Positions 1 to 5,768 of a DNA stretch of 6,044 nucleotides are shown piece after piece. The translations under genes were made by a program, and so were the position numbers. Position 1 is the stretch's first letter. Every line of letters starts with the position of its first letter. The DNA lies in NCBI GenBank assembly GCA_904501845.1, contig CAJGCH010000189.1:1-6044 (forward strand), in the 5' to 3' direction. The notes beneath the pieces are model-generated. The model worked only from the letters and a program-made list of their open reading frames with translations, made no database searches and was not told the origin of the DNA. The DNA is from an uncultured Bacillaceae bacterium. Its GTDB lineage: Bacteria > Bacillota > Bacilli > Bacillales > Pradoshiaceae.

Positions 1-899
1 ATGAATATCATTGCTACTTCTGCATTGTTGATGAACATGCTATCACGGTCCCTCAGGATCGCCTCGAACTCAGAAAGAACATCAAAAGCCTTGCTGCGCT
101 CTACTTAGCCGTTGGGATCGACCCTGAAAAGGCGACCATCTTCATCCAATCAGAGGTCCCTGCTCACACTGAGGCCGGATGGATTATGCAATGCAATTCC
201 TATATCGGCGAACTCGAGAGAATGACCCAGTACAAAGACAAGTCAAGAAAGCAAGCTTCCATTCCAGCGGGGCTTCTCACTTACCCGCCATTAATGGCAG
301 CTGATATCCTGCTTTACAATACAGATATCGTTCCAGTAGGTGATGATCAAAAGCAGCACGTTGAATTGACACGCGATATTGCCGAACGCTTCAATAAGAA
401 ATACGGAGAGATCTTCACCATCCCAGATATTCAGCTGCCAGCCCACGGCGCTAGAATCATGGCCCTTCAGGAACCAACCAAAAAAATGAGCAAATCGGAT
501 ACAAACCAAAAATCTACCATTCGTTTATTGGATGATTTGAAGCAGATTGAGAAGAAAATCAAGAGTGCTGTTACGGATTCTGAAGGAATCGTCAAATATG
601 ACCGTGAAAACAAACCAGGAATCTCTAACCTTCTCGATATCCACTCAGCTTTAAGCGGGGAGCCTGTCTCTAGCATTGAAGCACGTTTTGCAGGAAAAGG
701 GTACGGAGACTTTAAGGCTGAAGTAGCACAGGTTGTCGTAGAGACAATCCGCCCAATCCAAGAGCGCTACAATGAGCTGCTGAACTCTGCTGAGCTTGAT
801 GATATCCTAGATAAAGGGGCATTAGAAGCAAACAAAGCCGCAAACAAAACATTAAGAAAGATGAAAAATGCGGTCGGTTTAGGCAGAAAAAGACGGTAA
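1..899 (+). CDS. trpS: Tryptophanyl-tRNA synthetase (TrpRS), 5' end cut off by the window
   Basis: This cytoplasmic class I aminoacyl-tRNA synthetase charges tRNA(Trp) with tryptophan using ATP. The reading frame is open from base 3 (bases 1-2 belong to a split codon) to the TAA at 897-899, giving 298 visible residues. Bacterial TrpRS is about 330 residues, so roughly 32 are missing, including the N-terminal PSG...GNY part that carries the HIGH-like ATP-binding motif. Visible landmarks are YFCIVDEHAIT near the left edge, then GLLTYPPLMAADILLY. By comparison with the Geobacillus enzyme, the Asp in the latter contacts the indole nitrogen of tryptophan. Next come VPVGDDQKQHVELTRDIAERFN and the KMSKS loop (codons at 483-497), which stabilises the transition state of amino-acid activation. 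The C-terminal end, GLGRKRR, is like that of B. subtilis TrpS. No ATG inside the window is the true start: the frame is conserved upstream of the first internal ATG at 186. Any leader control lies outside the window. The gene converges on yjbA. Confidence 0.97.
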   Translation, partial: EYHCYFCIVDEHAITVPQDRLELRKNIKSLAALYLAVGIDPEKATIFIQSEVPAHTEAGWIMQCNSYIGELERMTQYKDKSRKQASIPAGLLTYPPLMAADILLYNTDIVPVGDDQKQHVELTRDIAERFNKKYGEIFTIPDIQLPAHGARIMALQEPTKKMSKSDTNQKSTIRLLDDLKQIEKKIKSAVTDSEGIVKYDRENKPGISNLLDIHSALSGEPVSSIEARFAGKGYGDFKAEVAQVVVETIRPIQERYNELLNSAELDDILDKGALEANKAANKTLRKMKNAVGLGRKRR

Positions 900-908
900 T
901 ATCGATAC

Positions 909-963
909 AAAAAAGAGTCCAGATTGACAAGTTTACATGTCAGTCTGGACTCTTCTTCTTTAC
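909..963. terminator. Bidirectional rho-independent terminator between trpS and yjbA
   Basis: Arms at 913-929 and 938-954 form a 17-bp stem with one G-T wobble around an 8-base loop (930-937). On the plus strand the stem is followed by a T-rich tail (955-963), suited to ending trpS, whose stop is 13 bases upstream. On the minus strand the stem is followed by six T residues (complement of 909-914), suited to ending yjbA, whose stop lies 47 bases away. The single element therefore appears to serve both convergent genes. Confidence 0.93.
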
Positions 964-1001
964 ACCGTGTTTCAATTTCCTAATCCATAAGAGCTCGTAT
1001 A

Positions 1002-1763
1002 CTACAGCATGGATGGCCGGTCACCAACTTCCATCTCCCATAACTTTTCAAAGAATGGCTGTCCCTTAATCATGCGTTCACAAAGCATTGCATGCTTATC
1101 TGTCCATCCGTGTTTCATCTCGTTGAATAATTTCCCCCAAATATCCTCAAAGCTCATCTCAAGAACATTGGCATATTCCTCTGGGGCCCACTCCGTATAC
1201 CAATAACGCACTTCAGAGGTATTGCCGGCATTCTTTAATTGATCTAGCGCCATAAAAAGCAGCTGTTTTAATTGACGCTCACGCCTTGTAAGTCCAAGCA
1301 TAATCGTTGGAGAAGGCGAGAGGATATGATATTCCTTTTTCTTGAAATCCGCTAGCATGGATGCATAATCATACTTTATCGGTTCAACATTTTGAATCAT
1401 TTCATACGCTAATTGTTCCTGCCGCGGAATGAGCCGGCTCTTGCGTATTGGAATGCTGTAGCCAATCGTATCAATCGCAATAATGCCTGTCCCGTCTGTC
1501 GCGACAAAGCAATAATCCATTGGAATACGCTCATGATTCTTGCGAATATAAGCCTTCTTATAAACTTCCTCTAAAAGGCTTGATGGCAGTTCCAATAAAT
1601 CATTTTCAATGTAGTGGAACAATACAGGGTCGAGCTTTAAAAGGGGCACTTGGTCAAGTAGTTCCACCGTGTCTTCTTTTCTCCACTCATGAAAACTGCA
1701 AATATTATAGCTATTTTCTTCTCCTTCAAACCAATTCACCCAAACATCATGGAGATACAACAT
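1002..1763 (-). CDS. yjbA: YjbA, conserved Bacillus protein of the UPF0736/DUF3603 family
   Basis: This is a 253-residue protein whose N terminus (MLYLHDVWVNWFEGEENSYN) and central part (AYIRKNHER near residues 71-79, then a segment ending IRKSRLIPRQEQ near 107-117) closely match B. subtilis YjbA, which has nearly the same length. No catalytic motif, signal peptide or membrane segment is visible. The protein is probably soluble and cytoplasmic, with a Trp/Tyr-rich N-terminal part and a helical C-terminal half rich in charged residues. Its biochemical role is unknown and none is inferred here. The start ATG (1763-1761) is supported by a GAGGG ribosome-binding site (complement of 1774-1778) 10 bases upstream and by the conserved N terminus. 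The gene lies 88 bases downstream of yjaZ on the same strand and ends towards the terminator shared with trpS. Whether it is co-transcribed with yjaZ is unclear, because no strong terminator is seen between them and a possible promoter is present. Confidence 0.93.
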   Translation of the reverse strand: MLYLHDVWVNWFEGEENSYNICSFHEWRKEDTVELLDQVPLLKLDPVLFHYIENDLLELPSSLLEEVYKKAYIRKNHERIPMDYCFVATDGTGIIAIDTIGYSIPIRKSRLIPRQEQLAYEMIQNVEPIKYDYASMLADFKKKEYHILSPSPTIMLGLTRRERQLKQLLFMALDQLKNAGNTSEVRYWYTEWAPEEYANVLEMSFEDIWGKLFNEMKHGWTDKHAMLCERMIKGQPFFEKLWEMEVGDRPSML

Positions 1764-1800
1764 ACCAGAATATCCCTCGCTTCTATCCTATTTGTCAATC

Positions 1801-1806
1801 ATTATA
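1801..1806 (-). promoter_or_regulatory. Possible -10 element for yjbA
   Basis: A perfect TATAAT on the minus strand lies 37 bases upstream of the yjbA start codon. It would give a leader of about 30 bases containing the ribosome-binding site. The -35 region is poor (hexamers around GAATAT at the expected 17-base spacing), and a TG sits one base too far upstream for a proper extended -10. This could be a weak promoter or chance in an AT-rich gap. A weak stem ATTCC/GGAAT followed by ATTTT lies just upstream, after the yjaZ stop. Confidence 0.3.
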
Positions 1807-1851
1807 GGCAGAATTCATGTAAAATATTCCTGATTCAGCGGGAATTTCAGA

Positions 1852-2649
1852 TTAATCCGCCCGTTCGGCAAGTTCCTCCCAATGTCCAATGATTTCCTTG
1901 GCTGATATAAAGAATAATGCCTTTGTCTTCACGCCCTTGTATTCAGCATAATCCTTAACAATTCTGTATCCCGCTTCATATCCAGCCATTTTTGGCATAT
2001 TTCCGCCTCCGAATAGCAAACGATTATGCAATGGATCGTCTCTCTCAAGTTCAATGTTTGGCACATAATTAGATTTCAGCCTCGAACGTACATCATCGGC
2101 CGTATGCTTAACGGTCCACGGAGCCAAATATTGGATTCCGCAATATTCACTGACCGCATATTCAGCTAATCCCTCCATCACAATAGAGCCGCCCAGATTG
2201 TTCTCCATCCTATCACCCAGAATGGATAGCCTTGTAGCATGATGATATTCATGAACAAATAACGCTTCCAATTCTTTCTCCGTTATTTCGGCTGATACAA
2301 ACAAAAATAGCTTGTCGATAAAGGCAAGTCCTGATTTTCTTCTCTGCGCCGAGCGAAAGAAACCAAGCCCCTCCATCGCTATAGGGAATATTAAAACCGG
2401 GATATCAGGTCCTTCCCATGCCTTTTTATACTTTTGATAATAGTCATCAACCTTCTCCCATATATCTGTATCTTTCATAGATTCATAGATGATTTTTGTC
2501 CTCTTGTTAGGCCGGTACATTCCCGTCTTTTTTAACGTTTCAATTAAGGCTTGTTCCTTGGAATGGACAGCTTCCAGTATGCAATCCTCCACTTTTCTCA
2601 TATCGCCAAACGACTCATCAAGCCATTTGTCTGTCCTGATTATGCCCAT
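1852..2649 (-). CDS. yjaZ: YjaZ-like DUF2268 predicted zinc metallopeptidase
   Basis: This protein of 265 residues carries the zinc-protease signature HEYHH (H133, E134, H137, the HExxH form) in the segment LEALFVHEYHHATR. About 22 residues later comes MEGLAEYAV, whose Glu159 or Glu163 is the likely third zinc ligand, as in gluzincin-type enzymes. A further conserved-looking segment, AGYEAGYRIVKDYAEY, lies near residues 222-237. This arrangement is that of the DUF2268 family, to which B. subtilis YjaZ (about 261 residues) belongs. There is no signal peptide or membrane segment, so it probably acts in the cytoplasm; its substrate is unknown. The frame stays open to an ATG at 2700, but I chose the ATG at 2649. 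That start gives the family's length and an N terminus MGIIRTDKWL like B. subtilis YjaZ as I recall it. It also has GGGAAGTGAG just upstream, while a TATAAT promoter box falls inside the longer version. The ATG at 2700 has no ribosome-binding site. The gene lies downstream of the fabHA-fabF terminator. Confidence 0.87.
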   Translation of the reverse strand: MGIIRTDKWLDESFGDMRKVEDCILEAVHSKEQALIETLKKTGMYRPNKRTKIIYESMKDTDIWEKVDDYYQKYKKAWEGPDIPVLIFPIAMEGLGFFRSAQRRKSGLAFIDKLFLFVSAEITEKELEALFVHEYHHATRLSILGDRMENNLGGSIVMEGLAEYAVSEYCGIQYLAPWTVKHTADDVRSRLKSNYVPNIELERDDPLHNRLLFGGGNMPKMAGYEAGYRIVKDYAEYKGVKTKALFFISAKEIIGHWEELAERAD

Positions 2650-2683
2650 TTTGCGCTCACTTCCCGGTTTCATAAGGTTATGC

Positions 2684-2712
2684 ATTATATGAGCACTCAT
2701 CTGTTTTGGGAA
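2684..2712 (-). promoter_or_regulatory. Sigma-A-type promoter of yjaZ
   Basis: On the minus strand, TTCCCA (complement of 2707-2712, four of six consensus bases) is followed after exactly 17 bases by a perfect TATAAT (complement of 2684-2689). Transcription would begin near 2677, about 28 bases before the ATG at 2649, leaving room for the GGGAAGTGAG ribosome-binding region. It lies downstream of the fabF terminator, so yjaZ can be expressed separately from the fatty-acid operon. The site overlaps the first codons of the longest open frame, which argues against that longer start. Confidence 0.62.
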
Positions 2713-2735
2713 TGGAGAATAGAGGCATAAGCATG

Positions 2736-2799
2736 AAAAAAGGCAAGAGACTAAACAGGAAGAGCAGCAATCACCCTCCCAGTTTTCATCTCTTGCCTT
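2736..2799 (-). terminator. Rho-independent terminator of the fabHA-fabF operon
   Basis: Arms at 2740-2750 and 2789-2799 form a perfect 11-bp stem (AAGGCAAGAGA with its complement). On the minus strand it is followed by a run of T residues (complement of 2736-2741). The 38-base apical region can fold further through short AAAC/GTTT and GG/CC pairings. It begins 25 bases after the fabF stop codon and separates fabF from yjaZ. Confidence 0.85.
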
Positions 2800-2823
2800 C
2801 TCTATATAGAAGGGACAGATCCC

Positions 2824-4062
2824 TTATTCGTACTTCTTGAACACGATTGTCGCATTATGCCCGCCAAAGCCAAATGAATTGCTTATTGCACAACGAACTG
2901 TTTTCTCTCTTGCTTCGTTCGGGACATAATCCAAATCACATACCGGGTCCTTCTCATGGTAATGTATGGTCGGAGGAATAATATCATTTTCGATGGAGAG
3001 GACAGAGAAAATTGCTTCTAGCCCTCCTGCAGCACCAAGCAAATGGCCTGTCATAGATTTTGTTGAGCTGACAGCCAGATTGTATGCATGCTCCCCAAAC
3101 ACAGATTTTATAGCCATGGTTTCTAAGGAATCATTATACTCCGTACTTGTTCCATGTGCATTGATGTAGTCTACAGATTCAGGTGAAAGATTGGCGTCAT
3201 TTAAGGCCATTTTCATGGCCCTCGCTCCGCCTTCCCCTTCTGGAGCGGGGGCTGTTATATGATGGGCATCTCCTGTTGAGCCGTAGCCGACAATCTCTGC
3301 ATAAATCGGTGCATTGCGTCTTATGGCATGAGACAATTCTTCAAGCACAACGATTCCCGCTCCCTCTCCAATAACAAAACCATCACGGTTCTTATCGAAG
3401 GGCCTGCTGGCTGAATTTGGGTCTGGGTTTGTTGAAAGAGCCGTATTAGCGCAGAAACCAGCCAAGGACATTCTGGTTATCGGCGCCTCAGCTCCCCCTG
3501 TCACCATGACATCTGCATCCCCGCGCTGAATAGCCTTGAAGGCATCCCCGATGGAGTTTGTTCCTGTAGCACATGCGGTAACAGTACAGGAATTGATTCC
3601 CTTAGCTCCGAGCATAATGGATACTTGGCCGCTCGCCATATCAGGAATCAGCATTGGCACGAAAAACGGGCTCACGCGTCTATGACCTCTCTTCAGGAAC
3701 ACATCATACTGCTGTTCAAATGTTTCCATTCCGCCAATTCCTGAACCAATCCAGACCCCTACCCTCTCAGCATTATCCGGGGTAATTTCAAGCTTTGAAT
3801 CCTCTACAGCCATCTTGGCCGCCGCAATCGCATAATGAGTAAAGCGGTCCATCTTCCTTGCTTCCTTACGGTCCACAAAATCCGTTATCTCAAAACCTTT
3901 TATTTCTCCAGCCACTTTCACCGGGAACTCGTCTGCATTCACTCTAGTCAAGGGTCCTATTCCAGACACCCCGCCAATGGCATTCTTCCAGTTCTCTTCC
4001 ACAGTATTACCTAATGGAGAAACAGCTCCCATGCCTGTCACAACAACTCGCTTCAGTTCCAT
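2824..4062 (-). CDS. fabF: Beta-ketoacyl-ACP synthase II (FabF)
   Basis: FabF is the elongating condensing enzyme of cytoplasmic type II fatty-acid synthesis: acyl-ACP plus malonyl-ACP gives 3-oxoacyl-ACP, CO2 and ACP. The 412-residue product has the full thiolase-fold set. The nucleophile Cys164 lies in TVTACATGTNS, the active-site His303 in NAHGTST, and Lys335 and His340 in KSMTGHLLGAAGG. These agree with the Cys-His-His numbering of the E. coli enzyme to within one residue. The Gly-rich C-terminal loop SFGFGGHNA is intact. The sequence is close to B. subtilis FabF over its whole length. The gene follows fabHA by 46 bases in the same operon. A TTG two codons further upstream (4068) is also in frame. 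I prefer the ATG because it gives an N terminus (MELKRVVVTGMG) matching B. subtilis, although the TTG has the tighter spacing to the ribosome-binding site. Nothing suggests loss of function. Confidence 0.96.
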   Translation of the reverse strand: MELKRVVVTGMGAVSPLGNTVEENWKNAIGGVSGIGPLTRVNADEFPVKVAGEIKGFEITDFVDRKEARKMDRFTHYAIAAAKMAVEDSKLEITPDNAERVGVWIGSGIGGMETFEQQYDVFLKRGHRRVSPFFVPMLIPDMASGQVSIMLGAKGINSCTVTACATGTNSIGDAFKAIQRGDADVMVTGGAEAPITRMSLAGFCANTALSTNPDPNSASRPFDKNRDGFVIGEGAGIVVLEELSHAIRRNAPIYAEIVGYGSTGDAHHITAPAPEGEGGARAMKMALNDANLSPESVDYINAHGTSTEYNDSLETMAIKSVFGEHAYNLAVSSTKSMTGHLLGAAGGLEAIFSVLSIENDIIPPTIHYHEKDPVCDLDYVPNEAREKTVRCAISNSFGFGGHNATIVFKKYE

Positions 4063-4073
4063 GCACAATCTCG

Positions 4074-4081
4074 CTCCTTCT
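4074..4081 (-). promoter_or_regulatory. Ribosome-binding site of fabF that leaves two possible starts
   Basis: AGAAGGAG on the minus strand lies 5 bases upstream of an in-frame TTG (4068-4066) and 11 bases upstream of the ATG (4062-4060). Neither spacing is ideal, so some initiation at each codon is possible. The products would differ by two residues. Confidence 0.7.
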
Positions 4082-4108
4082 ATGAGTTTCTCATTTTCGT
4101 TCGGTTAG

Positions 4109-5047
4109 TTATTTCCCCCATCGAATCGCTGCCGCACCCCAAGTCAGGCCAGCTCCGAATCCGACCAGAATAATCAGGTCCCCGTCTTTGATTTTTCCAG
4201 CTTCCACTTCTTCACATAGGGCAATCGGGATTGATGCGGAAGATGTATTACCATATTTATGAATCACTTTAGACATCTTTTCAACCGGCAGTTCAAGGCG
4301 CTGCCTCGAAGCTTCCATAATACGAATATTTGCTTGGTGCGGGATGAGAAAATTAACATCTTCTTTCGTTAATCCCGCTTTCTTCAACACATTAAGGGAG
4401 GACTCACCCATCTGCCTGACTGCAAATTTAAATACTTCCCTGCCATTCATCGTAATGAATTCAGTCGCTTTCTCTAAATGCTTGCCGCCCGACCCGTCCG
4501 AGCCTAGCTCAAAAGAGAGAATCCCCTTATCTTCTCCTACCTCGCCCATCATAACCGCTCCTGCTCCATCTCCAAACAGCACAGCTGTATTTCGATCGTT
4601 CCAGTCGGTAATCTTGGATAGTTTTTCCACACCGACAACAAGAATATGTCGGTAATCGCCTGATTTTATAAATTGGGATGCCGTGACAATTCCATATGTA
4701 AACCCAGCACAAGCTGCACTGATGTCCATCGCAGCAGCATTCCTTGCCCCCAATCTATCTTGAATGATGCAAGCTACAGATGGGAAAGCTTTATCCGGCG
4801 TTACAGTTGCGACCAAAATCAAATCGATCTCCTCGGCCGTGACAGAAGCATCCTTCAAGGCCTGCACAGCTGCTTCATAGGCCATGTCCGACGTATCAAT
4901 TGAACCATCGGCAATCCTTCTCTCTTCAATGCCTGTGCGTGTACGAATCCATTCATCTGAAGTGTCTACGGTCTTCTCTAAGTCAAAATTGGTGACCACT
5001 TTTTCCGGCAGGTATTTCCCTACTCCTAATATGCCAGCATTCATCAT
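4109..5047 (-). CDS. fabHA: Beta-ketoacyl-ACP synthase III (FabH1/FabHA)
   Basis: FabH starts fatty-acid chains by condensing an acyl-CoA primer with malonyl-ACP to give a 3-oxoacyl-ACP, CO2 and CoA. In Bacillus the primers are largely branched-chain acyl-CoAs, giving iso and anteiso membrane fatty acids. The 312-residue protein has the catalytic triad Cys113 (DISAACAGF), His237 (IPHQANIRIME) and Asn267 (YGNTSSASIP). It also has the TSDEWIRTRTGIEERRIA segment near residues 29-46 and the C-terminal GFGAGLTWGAAAIRW. Length and sequence match B. subtilis FabHA (312 residues) rather than the more divergent FabHB, by recall. Two adjacent ATG codons begin the frame (5047 and 5044). The first is 7 bases from the AGGAG ribosome-binding site (complement of 5055-5059), while the second aligns with the B. 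subtilis start. It is the first gene of the fab operon, under a promoter with a FapR-type operator, and diverges from yjzB. Confidence 0.96.
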   Translation of the reverse strand: MMNAGILGVGKYLPEKVVTNFDLEKTVDTSDEWIRTRTGIEERRIADGSIDTSDMAYEAAVQALKDASVTAEEIDLILVATVTPDKAFPSVACIIQDRLGARNAAAMDISAACAGFTYGIVTASQFIKSGDYRHILVVGVEKLSKITDWNDRNTAVLFGDGAGAVMMGEVGEDKGILSFELGSDGSGGKHLEKATEFITMNGREVFKFAVRQMGESSLNVLKKAGLTKEDVNFLIPHQANIRIMEASRQRLELPVEKMSKVIHKYGNTSSASIPIALCEEVEAGKIKDGDLIILVGFGAGLTWGAAAIRWGK

Positions 5048-5083
5048 AGCACCTCTCCTAATGTTTGGGTTTATTGATTGATA

Positions 5084-5100
5084 TTAAGACTTGGTACTAA
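5084..5100 (-). promoter_or_regulatory. FapR-type operator of the fabHA-fabF operon
   Basis: The 17-base site TTAGTACCAAGTCTTAA (minus strand) has the TTAGTACC half-site and TTA...TAA ends typical of FapR operators in Bacillus. Ten of its 16 pairable positions are symmetric. It begins at the last base of the -10 box and covers the expected transcription start (about 5093), a placement fit for repression. In B. subtilis, FapR represses fabHA-fabF until malonyl-CoA binds and releases it. The fapR gene is not in this window. Confidence 0.85.
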
Positions 5101-5128
5101 TTTTAAAAGAAGCAAACCTCCTTTGCAA
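5100..5128 (-). promoter_or_regulatory. Sigma-A-type promoter of fabHA-fabF
   Basis: On the minus strand, TTGCAA (complement of 5123-5128, four of six consensus bases), a 17-base spacer and TAAAAT (complement of 5100-5105, five of six) form a good sigma-A promoter. The predicted start near 5093 gives a leader of about 45 bases before the fabHA ATG and lies inside the FapR-type operator. Confidence 0.75.
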
Positions 5129-5219
5129 GAAATTTTTGGGATAAAGGTGAATGTCTTATCCAATCGGACAGATTATTCATATTCTACTGTAGACAACTAA
5201 TCGCATTGGAGGTGTTACT

Positions 5220-5456
5220 ATGGACCTTTTTCCAAAAAAGGAGCAATCTGACGGAGGCGGATTAGACAGACTTATGTTTGGTCCTCGCGAAAATAAAAAA
5301 GAGACGGCATCACCTGTGCCATCCCAGCCTTTAAACAGCCAAATCGATATCGCTAAATTAATGGAGCATTCGGATACCCTCATTAACAGCGTATCTGAGC
5401 TTTCCCCATACCTTCGTAAAATTCCGTCCTTTATTTCAAAATTGATATCAAAATAA
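5220..5456 (+). CDS. yjzB: YjzB-like small protein of unknown function
   Basis: This 78-residue protein has an N-terminal charged, Gly/Pro-containing half (MDLFPKKEQSDGGGLDRLMF, residues 1-20) that is probably disordered. A likely amphipathic helical region follows at about 41-78 (IAKLMEHSDTLINSVSEL...PSFISKLISK). There is no signal peptide, membrane segment or catalytic motif. The gene is supported by a strong ribosome-binding site, GGAGGTG (5208-5214), ending 5 bases before the ATG. Its position between comZ and fabHA, opposite in direction to both, also supports it: this is where B. subtilis has yjzB. The name rests mainly on that position, since I cannot confirm sequence similarity from memory. 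The C-terminal helix loosely resembles the ends of other small Bacillus proteins such as YppG/YqfQ, but this is only an impression. A possible -10 (TATTCT, 5180-5185) has a poor -35. The stop codon lies 8 bases from the end of the convergent comZ. Confidence 0.75.
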   Translation: MDLFPKKEQSDGGGLDRLMFGPRENKKETASPVPSQPLNSQIDIAKLMEHSDTLINSVSELSPYLRKIPSFISKLISK

Positions 5457-5464
5457 AATAATCG

Positions 5465-5653
5465 TCATTTGCGCGCGTCCTTGCCATCTTTATACCCTTT
5501 ATCATAGGCTTCATTCATAATCGCCTTGAATATATCCATAAAAGGGAGCAAATCTCTCTTATGAATGTCCAGACCAGCCTCACTTACCTTTTTCTTCATT
5601 TCTGGATAGTATTTCATCGCCATGGATAAATAATCAATCTTTCGTTTAGGCAT
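5465..5653 (-). CDS. comZ: ComZ competence protein
   Basis: This 62-residue protein has the body of B. subtilis ComZ (63 residues). Shared features are AMKYYPEMKKKVSEAGLDI (residues 12-30), LLPFMDIFKAIMNEAYDKG (35-53) and a charged C-terminal tail with KDGKDARK. In B. subtilis ComZ lowers expression of comG, the operon for the DNA-uptake pseudopilus, without altering comK, and is co-transcribed with med. The protein is small, helical and soluble, with no DNA-binding motif that I can name. The start ATG is preceded by an excellent ribosome-binding site, GGGAGG (complement of 5662-5667), 8 bases upstream. Its N-terminal few residues (MPKRKIDYLS) differ from B. subtilis. Unlike in B. subtilis, the gene upstream on the same strand does not look like Med, and a hairpin lies between them. 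It converges on yjzB with an 8-base gap. Confidence 0.88.
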   Translation of the reverse strand: MPKRKIDYLSMAMKYYPEMKKKVSEAGLDIHKRDLLPFMDIFKAIMNEAYDKGYKDGKDARK

Positions 5654-5679
5654 CCCATTAGCCTCCCATAAAAGTAAAT

Positions 5680-5706
5680 CCCCTTTCCATATAGAAGAGA
5701 AAGGGG
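5680..5706. terminator. Hairpin upstream of comZ, possible terminator or attenuator
   Basis: Arms CCCCTTTC (5680-5687) and GAAAGGGG (5699-5706) make a perfect 8-bp stem with an 11-base loop. On the minus strand it is followed by ATTTACTTTT, which could end the upstream gene or attenuate transcription into comZ; the comZ ribosome-binding site begins 12 bases beyond the stem. On the plus strand it is followed by TTCCTTCTTT, which could stop plus-strand transcripts running through comZ from yjzB. The T tracts are interrupted, so strength in either direction is uncertain. Confidence 0.5.
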
Positions 5707-5768
5707 TTCCTTCTTTATAAGACCATCCAACAGTTCATATTCCAAAGAGTTTTGCGCTGCTAACATGG

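Noticed and set aside
1793..1798. Perfect TTGACA on the minus strand upstream of yjbA, considered as a -35 box.
   Set aside because: The only -10-like hexamer at proper spacing (GATATT) lies between the ribosome-binding site and the ATG, so transcription would begin at or inside the coding start.
1520..1892. Plus-strand frames of 95 and 67 codons overlapping the start of yjbA and the end of yjaZ.
   Set aside because: They are mostly antisense to conserved genes and have no good ribosome-binding site or recognisable product.
4082..4094. Small perfect hairpin ATGAG-TTT-CTCAT upstream of the fabF ribosome-binding site; on the minus strand it also reads as a four-codon mini-frame ending in TAG.
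   Set aside because: A 5-bp stem with a 3-base loop is expected by chance at this scale, and the mini-frame has no ribosome-binding site of its own.
4344..4655. 103-codon plus-strand frame inside fabHA.
   Set aside because: It lies wholly antisense to the clearly conserved fabHA gene, has low-complexity Ser/Pro-rich content and no ribosome-binding site support.
5149..5185. GAATG and CATATTC elements upstream of yjzB, considered as a forespore sigma-G promoter.
   Set aside because: The spacing (24 bases) is too long and the -10 does not fit the consensus.
5430..5457. AT-only inverted repeat (TTTATTT...AAATAAA around TTGATATCAA) at the end of yjzB, considered as a terminator for yjzB or comZ.
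   Set aside because: It contains almost no GC pairs, its inner part is asymmetric, and most of it is coding sequence.
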